DNA of 64,000 nucleotides from Longimicrobium terrae (lineage in GTDB: Bacteria > Gemmatimonadota > Gemmatimonadetes > Longimicrobiales > Longimicrobiaceae), in assembly GCF_014202995.1 (NCBI RefSeq), contig NZ_JACHIA010000005.1, forward strand, positions 62,001 through 126,000, read 5' to 3'. How positions within the stretch are numbered: position 1 is the stretch's first letter; each line of letters starts with the position of its first letter. The notes beneath the pieces are model-generated. The model was not told the DNA's origin. It ran no database searches and was given only the letters and a program-made list of their open reading frames with translations. Shown here in pieces: positions 1 through 8,624 of the stretch. The translations under genes were made by a program, and so were the position numbers.

Positions 1-297
1 ATGGACGTGCGCGCGCCATGCGCATGCGCGAACCCGGAAGGAGGCGGCAAGAGCCGGACCAGCCATGGACGGTCCGCCCGCGCGCGCGGCTGCGTGCGCC
101 CGTCCACCGGCCCCGCGGAGCGGTGAGGCGGCGTTGACCCGGCATGCACCATGGCTGTCCCATGCGCGTCCCGGTCCGGAACCTGCCTCCCCATCCGCCA
201 GCGCCTCGCGGGTGCGCGGGCGCAGCCGTCCGTGCCTGCGGGGCGCGCCCGCGCCGTGCAGGCACGCCCGGGCTAATCTCTTGACTCCTGCATTCGT
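1..297. other. left edge, no gene recognised
   Basis: No convincing coding region is seen. Open frames here are short and arginine/proline-rich, as expected of non-coding frames in GC-rich DNA. A TTGACT hexamer at about 281-286 is too close to the start of the next gene to be its -35 box. Confidence 0.4.
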
Positions 298-3192
298 TTG
301 ACCCGCATCCGCCCGTCCGCGTTGGCCGCCGCCCTGCTCGCCCTGTTGGCCGCGGGGTGCAGGCAGGCCGAAACCTCGCCCTGGTCCGAAGACCGGCTGG
401 CGCGGATGGAACTGCGCGCGCGCGTGGCGCAGATGCTGGCGCCCGCCGTGTACGTGGGCGCGGACGCACGCGCCGTGGCCGACACCGCGCTCGCCCGCCG
501 CTTTGCGCAGGCGGGCGTGGGCGGCGTGCGGCTGCTTCCCGGCACGCTCCCCGTGGCGGAGCGGCGGCTGGGCGCCATTCAGCGCGCCTCGCGGCTGCCG
601 CTGCTGGTGATCGCCGACCTGGACCGCGGCGTGGGCGGGGCGCTCGCCGGCGCGTCGGAACTGCCGCCCCCGCTCTCGCTCGGAACGGCGGAAGGGGAGC
701 GGGTGGACGCGGCCGCGGCGCAGGCGTCGGCGGAGGCGGGGCGGCTGGGGATCAACTTCGCGCTGCTGACGGCGCCCTCGTTTCCGTATCCCACGGCGCT
801 CCCGGCACCGTGGGGCGCGGGGGCGGACAGCGCCTTTGTTCGCTACGCGCGGCAGCTTTCCGCGGGCGGAATGCTGGTGGGCGTCCGCGCGCTGTCCGCG
901 GGGCCAGAGGCGCGCGACGGAGGGCCGCCCATTCTGGACTGGGACCGCGCCGCGGTGGACGGGCTGCAGCTTGGACTGATGCGCGGGCTGGTGGCGGCCG
1001 GCGTGGCGGGGATCAAGCCCGCGTCCATCGCCATCCCCTCGCTGACGCGCGACACCGTTCCCCTTCCCGACAATGCCGTGTTCACGCAGGGCGTGCTGCG
1101 GCGGGACCTGGGGTTTGACGGACTGATCCTGGAGGACCTGGCGCCCGTGACGCCGCTGGTGCGCCGCTACGGCGCGCAGGAAGCCGCGGTGCGCGCCGTG
1201 GCCGCCGGGGCGGACCTGCTGGTGGGGGTGGATGACGTGCCGGGGACGGTGGACGCCATCGTCCGCGCGGTGGAGACCGGGCGCATTTCGCCGTCGCGGG
1301 TGGAGGCGGCGGTGCGCCACGTCTTTGCCGCCAAGGAACGGCTGCGGCTGGGGATGGCGGACACCGCGTCCGCGCGGCCGGACTCGGCGCGGGCGCAGAA
1401 CCCGCGCGCGGCGGCGGACTCGGCGTTCCGCGGCGCGGTGGCGGCGCACCGGGCGGCGCTGCTGGTGATGGGGCAGGTGCCCGCCACCACGCTGCGCGGC
1501 TGCCGGACGACGGTGCTGGTGACGGCGCCGGGGATCGCCGCGCGCCCGCTTTCCGTCGCCCTGGCCGGGCGCATCCGCGGGCTGACGCACCTGCAGACGC
1601 CCCGGCTTCCGCGCCGCGGTCCGCTGGTGCCGCGCGCCGTGGACTATGCCGGGCGGGACGCGGACTGCGTGATCGCTGCCGCTTTTCCCGGCGCGCGGCC
1701 GGCGGTGCTGGACCGGCTGGGATCGGCCGGGGCGTGGCCGGATTCCGCCGCGCGGGCCGCGCTTTCGCCGGACTCGCTCGCCCGGCTGGCGCGCGACACG
1801 GTGCCGCGGCGCATCGTGTGGATCGACTTCTTTCCCGGCGCGGAGGCCGCGGCGCCGGCCGCGCGCTCGCTGCTGGTGGTGCGCGGGGTGGGCCCGGCGG
1901 CGCAGCAGGCCGCGGCGGAGGCGGTGCTGTCGCCCTCCACCCGCGCCGGCGTGCCCTCGGGCGGCGCGTGGCCGGCGGCCCGGACGCTGCGGGTGGCGGC
2001 GCCGGACTCCGCGGAAATGAAGGCGGCCCGTCTGGCCTCCATCGACACCATTCTGCGCAACGGCATTCGCGACAGTGTGTTCAGCGCGGCGGCCGTGGTG
2101 GTGGCGCGGCGGGGGATGGTCGTCAAGATGAGCGGATACGGGCAGACCGGCGGCGAGCCGGTAGACCCGCGCGGCACCCTGTTCGACCTCGCGTCGCTCT
2201 CCAAGGTGGTTGGAACGACGCCCGCGGCCATGGTTATGGTGGATGACGGGGCGATTTCGCTCGGCGCGCCGGTGCGGAGGTACATCCCCGAGTTTCGCGG
2301 CGGGAACAAGGCCGACGTCACCGTGCGCCACCTGCTGACGCATACCTCCGGGCTGCCCGCGGGCGACTGGCTGTACAACCTGTCGTCCTCCACCACCGCG
2401 CTTAACCGCGTGATCCGCTCGGAGCTGGTGCGCGCGCCGGGGAGCGGGATGGAATACAGCGACTTCGGGATGATTCTGATGGCGGAGTCCATCCACCGCG
2501 TGTCGCGCGAGCCGCTGGACCGGCTGGTGGCGCGGCGGGTGTTCGGGCCGCTGGGGATGGTGAACACGCAGTACCTGCCGCCCAGCTACGACCAGGCGCG
2601 CACCGTGCCCACCGCGGTGAAGTCGGAGCGGCCGTACGTGGTGGACGGCGTGGTGCACGACGCCAACGCGTACCGGCTGGGCGGGGTGGCCGGGCACGCG
2701 GGGCTGTTTTCCACGGCGTGGGACGTGTCCATCTACGCGCAGACGCTGCTGAACGGCGGCGCGTACGGCACCCGGCGCGTGTTCCGCGAGCAGACGGTGC
2801 GCTCGTGGACGCGCAGGCAGCCCAATGCCGACACGCGCGGGCTGGGGTGGGACACGCCCGGCCCGCGCAGCTCCGCCGGAAGCTACATGACGGCGCGGGC
2901 GTACGGGCACACGGGCTTTACGGGCACGTCCATGTGGATGGATCCGGAGCTGGACCTGTTCGTGGTCCTGCTCACCAACCGCACCTACCGCGAGGGGAGC
3001 CAGGGCGCGCTGCTGCGGATTCGCGCGGCGGTGGCGGACGCGGCGGCGCTTTCCATCACCGACCGCCCGGTTCCGCCGCGCGCGGGGACGGCGGCAGCCA
3101 TCGAGGCCGCGCGTCCCAAGGTGAAGCCCAGGCGTCCGGCCCCGCGCCGCCCCGCCCGCCGCCCGACGCGGCCCGCCCGCCGGCGCGGATAG
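298..3192 (+). CDS. GH3-like / class C beta-lactamase-fold fusion lipoprotein
   Basis: A 964-residue exported protein. It starts at a TTG codon; the next downstream Met would remove the signal peptide. Residues 1-21 form a lipoprotein signal ending in LLAAGC. Residues about 35-350 resemble glycoside hydrolase family 3 N-terminal (NagZ-like) barrels, for example GFDGLILEDLAPV. The usual KH(F)PGHG..D..H signature of NagZ enzymes is not visible, so this half may have lost glycosidase activity. Residues about 575-930 are a serine-hydrolase (beta-lactamase/DD-peptidase) domain with SLSK (SxxK), EYSDFG in the YxN position and HTG in the KTG position. The C-terminus is a basic PRRPARRPTRPARRRG tail. 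GH3 plus beta-lactamase fusions occur in other diderm bacteria and suggest a cell-wall or glycopeptide role, but the substrate is unknown. The gene appears to stand alone. Confidence 0.85.
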   Translation: MTRIRPSALAAALLALLAAGCRQAETSPWSEDRLARMELRARVAQMLAPAVYVGADARAVADTALARRFAQAGVGGVRLLPGTLPVAERRLGAIQRASRLPLLVIADLDRGVGGALAGASELPPPLSLGTAEGERVDAAAAQASAEAGRLGINFALLTAPSFPYPTALPAPWGAGADSAFVRYARQLSAGGMLVGVRALSAGPEARDGGPPILDWDRAAVDGLQLGLMRGLVAAGVAGIKPASIAIPSLTRDTVPLPDNAVFTQGVLRRDLGFDGLILEDLAPVTPLVRRYGAQEAAVRAVAAGADLLVGVDDVPGTVDAIVRAVETGRISPSRVEAAVRHVFAAKERLRLGMADTASARPDSARAQNPRAAADSAFRGAVAAHRAALLVMGQVPATTLRGCRTTVLVTAPGIAARPLSVALAGRIRGLTHLQTPRLPRRGPLVPRAVDYAGRDADCVIAAAFPGARPAVLDRLGSAGAWPDSAARAALSPDSLARLARDTVPRRIVWIDFFPGAEAAAPAARSLLVVRGVGPAAQQAAAEAVLSPSTRAGVPSGGAWPAARTLRVAAPDSAEMKAARLASIDTILRNGIRDSVFSAAAVVVARRGMVVKMSGYGQTGGEPVDPRGTLFDLASLSKVVGTTPAAMVMVDDGAISLGAPVRRYIPEFRGGNKADVTVRHLLTHTSGLPAGDWLYNLSSSTTALNRVIRSELVRAPGSGMEYSDFGMILMAESIHRVSREPLDRLVARRVFGPLGMVNTQYLPPSYDQARTVPTAVKSERPYVVDGVVHDANAYRLGGVAGHAGLFSTAWDVSIYAQTLLNGGAYGTRRVFREQTVRSWTRRQPNADTRGLGWDTPGPRSSAGSYMTARAYGHTGFTGTSMWMDPELDLFVVLLTNRTYREGSQGALLRIRAAVADAAALSITDRPVPPRAGTAAAIEAARPKVKPRRPAPRRPARRPTRPARRRG

Positions 3193-3241
3193 CGCGAGGT
3201 CCGTTCGTCGTTCAGGATCAGCGCCGTCGGCCTGCCCTCCT

Positions 3242-3521
3242 GAGCGGATGAATCCGCCGCTCAAACAGCGGGAACCCTCGACACGTGGCGCTGACGCGCC
3301 CACGTTCGGGGCTTCAACCGCGTCTGGAAACAACACCGCCGGTCTGTAACGACGTGCGCCGTGCCCCAGCGTTTCCGGCCTCCAGCGGTTCTTGGGATAG
3401 CAATGCGGCCGCTCTCCGCCGGTGCCGGTCCATCCAGAGCACACGGCACTGGGGTGTGCTCCCTCTCCCACATCCGTTCGTGGGAGAGGGTCGTCGCGCG
3501 CAGCGCGCGGGGTGAGGGCCC
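3242..3521 (+). repeat. composite hairpin repeat family A, copy 1
   Basis: Starts with GAGCGGATGAATCCGCCGCTC, then AACAGCGGGAACCCTCGACAC, then TTCGGGGCTTCAAC (ending near 3318). After about 130 bases comes a second module at 3451-3521 with a CTCTCCCAC...GTGGGAGAGGG hairpin and GCGCGCAGCGCGCGGGGTGAGGGCCC. The same modules recur in the same order at 15009 and, inverted, at 16931. The rest of the 562-base gap around it holds no recognisable gene. Confidence 0.85.
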
Positions 3522-3754
3522 ACAGCCGGCGATCCTCCATCGAGCCCGCCGAACCGCTCAAAAGACGCTCGATCCAACCCAGGCCCATCAACCGATTCAC
3601 CTCTCCCGCCACGGCCGTGTCTTTTCCCGGATGGCTCCGGACGACAGATTCCCCGTCGGAAAGGGCCTGACGCCGCCGTACGGAAACCGGCGGACGCGGG
3701 CGTTCGTAGGGCCGGCACGCACGCCGGCCGCGCATCCGCTACGGGAGATCTCGT

Positions 3755-4204
3755 GTGAAGAAGTTCTTCGCCGCCATACTGATCGTCATTTCCCTGTTCA
3801 TGTTCCTGGGGTTTCTGAACGCGGGGGACAGGGCATCCACGGGTGCCAACATCGCCGGGCTCTGCCTTACCGTCCTCCTTCCGGCGGTGGGCGCCTTTCT
3901 GCTGCTGCGCGGCGAATCGCGGGAAAAGAGCCGCGTTTCCGGCCACAAGGCGGCGCTGCGGCAGAACTCGCTGGAATCGGAGATCCTGCGGCTGGCCACG
4001 CGCAACGAGGGCAAGCTGCTGGCCCTGGAGGCCGGAATGGCGCTGCACTTGTCCGAGCCCGCCGTGCGCGAGGTGCTGGACCGCATGGTGGCCGAGGGCC
4101 GCGCCGAACTGGAGGTGACGGACGGCGGGCACCTGGTGTACGCCTTTCCCGTTCTGAAGCAGTTGGCGGACAAACGCACGGCCAGGGGGATTCTGGATGA
4201 ATGA
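3755..4204 (+). CDS. small membrane protein with C-terminal winged-helix-like segment
   Basis: A 149-residue protein of unknown function. The GTG start follows a GGGAGA ribosome-binding site. Two hydrophobic segments (residues about 4-24 and 31-52) predict a membrane hairpin. Residues about 68-130 (LESEILRLATRNEGKLLAL ... AVREVLDRMVAEGRAELEV) read like a winged-helix fold used as a protein or nucleic-acid interaction module. Its stop overlaps the start of the next gene by 8 bases, so the two are translationally coupled and probably work together. No family name is offered. Confidence 0.7.
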   Translation: MKKFFAAILIVISLFMFLGFLNAGDRASTGANIAGLCLTVLLPAVGAFLLLRGESREKSRVSGHKAALRQNSLESEILRLATRNEGKLLALEAGMALHLSEPAVREVLDRMVAEGRAELEVTDGGHLVYAFPVLKQLADKRTARGILDE

Positions 4205-4871
4205 CGCGCTGATCCGGATGGAATGCCCCGCCTGCCTGGGCATTCCGCTGGAAAAGGTGGCCGTGGAGCCGGGGCTGGACATCGACCACTGCAACCGCTG
4301 TGGCGGAAACTGGATCCTGCAGGCGCACACGCCGCAACTCGCCGCCGTCCCCAGGGCGTTTGCGCGCGCGGCGCTCTCGCACCGCACGGAGGAGTTCCGC
4401 TTTCTGTGCCACGGCTGCCACGCGCCCATGGAGCGGAACTCGGCCCGCTGCGGCACGTGCGAATGGGGCAATCACCTGGACTGCCCCTCGTGCGGCCGGG
4501 CAATGGCGCACCGCAAGCACCAGCACATCACGCTGGATGCGTGCGCCCACTGCCGCGGCATCTGGCTGGACCACGCGGAGCTGTGGGCGCTGTGGACCGC
4601 CGCCGCCGCGGCCGTGGCGCACACCAGCGGCGGGCTGGCCAGCGACATCGGCTCCGGGCTGGACGCGGCCGACGCCATCTTCAACGTCCTGTACTACGGC
4701 CCCGAACTGGTCCGCGTCTCCGGCCACGCGCTTTCCGCCGGGGTGGAGGCCGCCGCCAACATCGCCGAGGGCACCGGCGGCGTTCTTTCGCTGCTGCACG
4801 GCGCAGGCGAGGTGGCGGGCGCCGTCTTTGGCGCAATCGGCGACGTGTTCAGCATCTTTGACGGGCTGTGA
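4197..4871 (+). CDS. zf-TFIIB-type zinc-ribbon protein
   Basis: A 224-residue protein with three zinc-ribbon-like segments. The pairs are CPAC...CNRCGGNW near residues 10-38, CHGC...CGTC near 70-87, and CPSC...CAHCRGIWLD near 95-125. The CxxC pairs with (G)xW(L)D are typical of the zf-TFIIB family (PF13453). The C-terminal part (about 130-224) is Ala/Gly-rich with amphipathic helices and no known motif. It overlaps the preceding membrane-protein gene, suggesting a two-gene operon. An alternative ATG lies 4 bases downstream in another frame and is not favoured. The biological role is unknown. Confidence 0.75.
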   Translation: MNDALIRMECPACLGIPLEKVAVEPGLDIDHCNRCGGNWILQAHTPQLAAVPRAFARAALSHRTEEFRFLCHGCHAPMERNSARCGTCEWGNHLDCPSCGRAMAHRKHQHITLDACAHCRGIWLDHAELWALWTAAAAAVAHTSGGLASDIGSGLDAADAIFNVLYYGPELVRVSGHALSAGVEAAANIAEGTGGVLSLLHGAGEVAGAVFGAIGDVFSIFDGL

Positions 4872-4965
4872 CGGATTCCGTGCCCGTCGCCGCCGTCCGT
4901 GTGTGTACCAGCCGTACCCGGGGCGCGATCTGTTGCGCCCTCCTCTGTCCATCGAGTCGAAAATC

Positions 4966-7605
4966 GTGATCCGTACCCCTGGATGGGCGCGCGCCGCGGC
5001 GTGCGCCCTTTGTGCTGGCTGCTTCCTTTTCCGCCCCGCCGCCGCGCAGACTCCGCGCAAGCAGCAGCAGGCGGTGCGCGTGTCCGGCGCCGCCCCGCAG
5101 GTGGACGGCCGCCTGGACGACGCGGCGTGGGCCGCCGCGCCCGTGCTGTCGGACTTCGTGCAGAAGGAGCCGGTGCAGGGCGCCGAACCCAGCGTGCGCA
5201 CCGAAATCCGCTTCGTGTACGATGACAACGCGCTGTACGTGGGCGCGCGCATGTACGCCGGCGCGGGCGGGCCCATCCGCGCGCCGCTCACCCGGCGCGA
5301 CAACGGCGGGCAGGCGGAGCGCCTTCTGCTCTCCCTCGACACGTACCTGGACCGGCGGACGGCCTACACCTTTGGCGTCACCGCCGCGGGGGTGCGGCTG
5401 GACTACTACAACGCCACGGACGAGGAGTACAACCGCGACGCCTCCTTCAATCCCGTGTGGTCCGCGCAGACCCGCGTGGATTCACTGGGATGGACGGCGG
5501 AAATGCGCATCCCCTTCAGCCAGCTGCGCTTCAACGACCTGCCCGAGCAGACGTGGGGCTTCAACCTGAACCGCTTTGTTCCGGCGCGGGAGGAAGACAT
5601 CTACTGGGTGCCCATTCCGCGCGGCGTGGAGGCGTGGAGCTCGCGCTTCGGCGAGCTGTCGGGCATCCGGGGCGTGCGGCCGTCGCGGCGGGCGGAGCTG
5701 GTGCCGTACGTGGCGGCGGAGGGCACGCGCCGCGGCGAGGTGGATGAGGACGATCCGTTCGCCCGCTCGCGGTCGGGAACGGTGCGGGCCGGCGCGGACG
5801 CCCGCATCGGCCTGGGGAGCAGCCTTACGCTGGAAGCCACGCTGAACCCGGACTTCGGGCAGGTGGAGGCGGACCCGGCGGAGGTGAACCTGAGCGCGTT
5901 CGAAACGTTCTTTTCCGAGCGGCGGCCGTTCTTTACGGAGGGGAGCCGCTACCTGTCCGCGGACGGCCCTTCGTACTTCTACTCCCGCCGCATCGGCGCG
6001 GCGCCGCGGGCGCGGGTGAACGCGGAGTACGTGGACAATCCGCGCAATTCCACCATCCTGGGCGCCGCCAAGCTGACCGGGCGCACGCAGCGCGGTCTTT
6101 CGCTGGGCGCTCTGGCGGCGGTGACGGACGCGGCGGATGCACGCTTCGTGGCGGCGGACGGCGACATTCAGACCGTGCGCGTGGCGCCGCGGACGGCGTG
6201 GGGCGTGGTGCGCGCGGCGCAGGAGTTCGGCGCCAACGCGTCCACGGCCGGGGTGAACCTGACCGCCGTGCAGCGGGGCACGGAGGAGGGCGGGCTGGAC
6301 GCCGCGTGGCTGCCCAGGACGGCGGTTACCGGCGGCGCCGACTGGCTGCTGCGCTTTCGCGGCGGCGACTACGAGCTGGGCGGGTTTGTGGGCGGCAGCG
6401 CGCTGCGCGGCGACACCGCCGCCATCCGACGCGTGCAGACCGCGCCCGCGCACTTCTTTCAGCGGCCGGACCGCGACTACGCGGTGCTGGACGCCACCCG
6501 CGACGGGCTGGCCGGCTACACCGCGGGGCTCAGCCTGGAGCGGCGCAACGCGCGGCACTGGGTGTGGGGCGTATCGACCACAGCCATCTCCCCCGGCTTT
6601 GACGTCAATGAAACCGGCCGCATGCAGGTGGCGGACTACACCACGGCGGACGGGGAGCTGACGTACCGCGAAACGCAGCCCTCCGGCGTGCACCGCGGGT
6701 ACGAGATCGAGGTGGAGATGGAAAACGGGTGGGACTACCAGGGGCTGCGGCGCCATGGGGTGCTGGCGCTGGGCGGCGGCATCACCTGGGCAAACTACTG
6801 GCAGACCTCCGCCACCGTGGTGACGCAGCTGCGCCGGCAGGACGCCTCCGCCACGCGCGGCGGGCCCCGCGTGGGGTTTGACCGGGGATGGGCGGCGGAG
6901 TTCAACGCAAGCGGGCGGCAGACGTCGCTGGTGCGCTGGGGGACGGGGATGGAGGTGCGCGGCGACGCGCAGGGCGGGCGCGGGTGGGGTGTGGAGGTGT
7001 CGGCCGCCGCCAATCCCGGGCCCAACTGGCAGATCTCCATTGAGCCGTACTACGACCACGGCCGCGATCCGCGGCAGTACGTGGGAACGCTGGGCGGCGG
7101 CCCGGCGGCGACGGGCGGCGTGCGGTACCTGTTTTCCGCCATCGACCGAAGCACGCTGGCGGCCCCGGTGCGGCTTTCCTACACGGTGACGCCGGACCTG
7201 TCGGTGGAGGTGTATGCAGAGCCCTTTGCCGCCAGCGGGCAGTATTCCGGATTCGGGCAGGTGCCGCGGGCGCGCGCGTTCGGGCTGGACCCGCTGGACG
7301 AAACGGAGATCCGCAGCTGCGGCGGGGGCGGGGATGGGTGCGCGCCGGGGAGCCACGTGTTCATCGCGGGCGGCGAGAACGAGACGATCGCGCGCGACTT
7401 CAACGTGCGGTCGCTGCGCAGCAACGCGGTGCTGCGGTGGGAGTGGAAGCCGGGAAGCACGCTGTTCCTGGTGTGGCAGCAGGACCGGTCCTCCAGCCTG
7501 CCGTACGGCGACGCGGTGGGCCCGCGCGCGCTGGGCGACCTGTTCGAGGTGCCGGGAAACAACTTTCTTGCCCTGAAGATGACGTACTGGTTGCCGGTGC
7601 AGTGA
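4966..7605 (+). CDS. DUF5916 outer-membrane protein with CBM9-like N-terminal domain
   Basis: About 879 residues. A GTG at 4966 gives a clean signal peptide ending RPAAAQ; an in-frame TTG at 4933 is also possible. Residues about 35-200 resemble the carbohydrate-binding family 9-like module (QVDGRLDDAAWAAAP, TEIRFVYDDNALYVGARM) that precedes DUF5916. Residues about 250-870 contain the family's conserved NPDFGQVEADPAEVNLSAFE and ERRPFFTEG motifs, followed by a long stretch of alternating beta segments consistent with an outer-membrane barrel, ending in LPVQ. DUF5916 proteins are abundant in Bacteroidota and Gemmatimonadota; their substrate is unknown. An open frame continues upstream over the zinc-ribbon gene, but that part has non-coding character. 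Confidence 0.85.
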   Translation: MIRTPGWARAAACALCAGCFLFRPAAAQTPRKQQQAVRVSGAAPQVDGRLDDAAWAAAPVLSDFVQKEPVQGAEPSVRTEIRFVYDDNALYVGARMYAGAGGPIRAPLTRRDNGGQAERLLLSLDTYLDRRTAYTFGVTAAGVRLDYYNATDEEYNRDASFNPVWSAQTRVDSLGWTAEMRIPFSQLRFNDLPEQTWGFNLNRFVPAREEDIYWVPIPRGVEAWSSRFGELSGIRGVRPSRRAELVPYVAAEGTRRGEVDEDDPFARSRSGTVRAGADARIGLGSSLTLEATLNPDFGQVEADPAEVNLSAFETFFSERRPFFTEGSRYLSADGPSYFYSRRIGAAPRARVNAEYVDNPRNSTILGAAKLTGRTQRGLSLGALAAVTDAADARFVAADGDIQTVRVAPRTAWGVVRAAQEFGANASTAGVNLTAVQRGTEEGGLDAAWLPRTAVTGGADWLLRFRGGDYELGGFVGGSALRGDTAAIRRVQTAPAHFFQRPDRDYAVLDATRDGLAGYTAGLSLERRNARHWVWGVSTTAISPGFDVNETGRMQVADYTTADGELTYRETQPSGVHRGYEIEVEMENGWDYQGLRRHGVLALGGGITWANYWQTSATVVTQLRRQDASATRGGPRVGFDRGWAAEFNASGRQTSLVRWGTGMEVRGDAQGGRGWGVEVSAAANPGPNWQISIEPYYDHGRDPRQYVGTLGGGPAATGGVRYLFSAIDRSTLAAPVRLSYTVTPDLSVEVYAEPFAASGQYSGFGQVPRARAFGLDPLDETEIRSCGGGGDGCAPGSHVFIAGGENETIARDFNVRSLRSNAVLRWEWKPGSTLFLVWQQDRSSSLPYGDAVGPRALGDLFEVPGNNFLALKMTYWLPVQ

Positions 7606-7681
7606 GCCGGCCCGAGGCGCGGGACGTCGTCCCGAGGGATGACGGGGTGGGGCGCTCCCCTGGTGAAACCGCACGAACGTG

Positions 7682-7863
7682 CCATCCTGACGAGGCGCCG
7701 GAGGCACCTGCTCCCGCCCCACAGTCTGGCGCCGACGAAGGATCTGCTTTCCCCGCGGGAACGGGCGTGCGTGTCGCGACGTTGGCTCGGCGGATGGTAG
7801 ATCCTTCGGTCGCGCATGGGCTCGGCGTGGCGGAGGGGGCGGCGCACGCTCCCTCAGGATGAC
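7682..7863 (+). repeat. MITE-like repeat family C, copy 1
   Basis: A 182-base element beginning CCATCCTGA and ending CCTCAGGATGAC, so its ends are inverted repeats of one another. It contains the internal inverted pair AAGGATCTGC ... TAGATCCTTCGG and the tract GAACGGGCGTGCGTGTCGCG. It is nearly identical to the element at 7909 and to the inverted copy at 44662. No transposase is present. Confidence 0.85.
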
Positions 7864-7908
7864 ATGGCTGGGCGTGGGCGTGGTAACTGGAATCCCCACA
7901 ACAACATA

Positions 7909-8090
7909 TCATCCTGAGGAGGCGGCGAAGGCACCTGCCTCCATCCACACTCCGGCGCCGGCGGAGGATCTGCTCTCCCCGCGAGAACGGGCGTGCGTGT
8001 CGCGACGTTGGCTCGGCGGGATGGTAGATCCTTCGGTCGCGCATGGGCTCGGCGTGGCGGAAGGGGCGGCGCACGCTCTCTCAGGATGAC
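7909..8090 (+). repeat. MITE-like repeat family C, copy 2
   Basis: Same length (182 bases) and orientation as the copy at 7682, separated from it by 45 bases. It begins TCATCCTGAGGAGGCGG and ends CTCTCAGGATGAC. The direct tandem placement suggests local duplication or repeated insertion. Confidence 0.85.
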
Positions 8091-8624
8091 GCCCGTTGGG
8101 CGCGCTCGGCATGCGGAGCGGGTTGAGAGCGCGAAGTCGGGACGCGGGGACGCAGGGACGCAGGGATGCGGCGGGGCGGCGGGGCGGCGGAAGCGCCTGG
8201 CAAAGAGACTTGCCGCCGCCAAGGCGACGTGCAGACGCTCGCCGCGGCGGGTGGCGGGAGGACGGAACGCAGAACCGGCCCGGGCGCGAAGCGCCGGGCC
8301 GGTTCTTTTCATCGGGGCGGAAGAAGCACCGCGAGGGTGGCGACGACGCGTGAGGGATTCGCGCCCGGAGGGCCGAGAACCCGGTTCGCGCGTGCTTCAT
8401 CTCCGCTTCGCGAACCCGACCGTGGCGCGAACCGGGGGCTCGGCGCCGTTGGCAACAGCTGTATCGTTGCCTACGGCGCGCGAAGCCCGGCCCCGCGCAG
8501 CGGGGACACGCACAGAACCGCAGTGCGTGAGTGCTGGGTGCGTGAGTGCGTCAGTGCTTGAACAGCAGTGCTCAGTGCCCGGTGCTCAGTGCCCGGGTGC
8601 AGAAGACGCAACCCCCCAACAGGA
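8091..8624. other. gene-free stretch with low-complexity and stutter repeats
   Basis: No gene is seen. Holds a GGGACGCAGGGACGCAGGGATGCGGCGGGGCGGCGG tract near 8138-8192, a strong terminator hairpin at 8272-8309, and a stuttering GTGCGTGAGTGCGTCAGTGC / GTGCTCAGTGCCC tract at about 8521-8603 that runs up to the end of the propeller gene on the other strand. Confidence 0.6.
8272..8309 (+). terminator. rho-independent terminator-like hairpin
   Basis: A 12-base stem GAACCGGCCCGG / CCGGGCCGGTTC around GCGCGAAGCG, followed by TTTTC on the + strand. It lies about 670 bases after the DUF5916 gene, beyond the two family C repeats. Confidence 0.65.

Noticed and set aside
5482-7899. 805-codon minus-strand open frame over the DUF5916 gene
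   Set aside because: Shadow composition; continues into the family C repeats.
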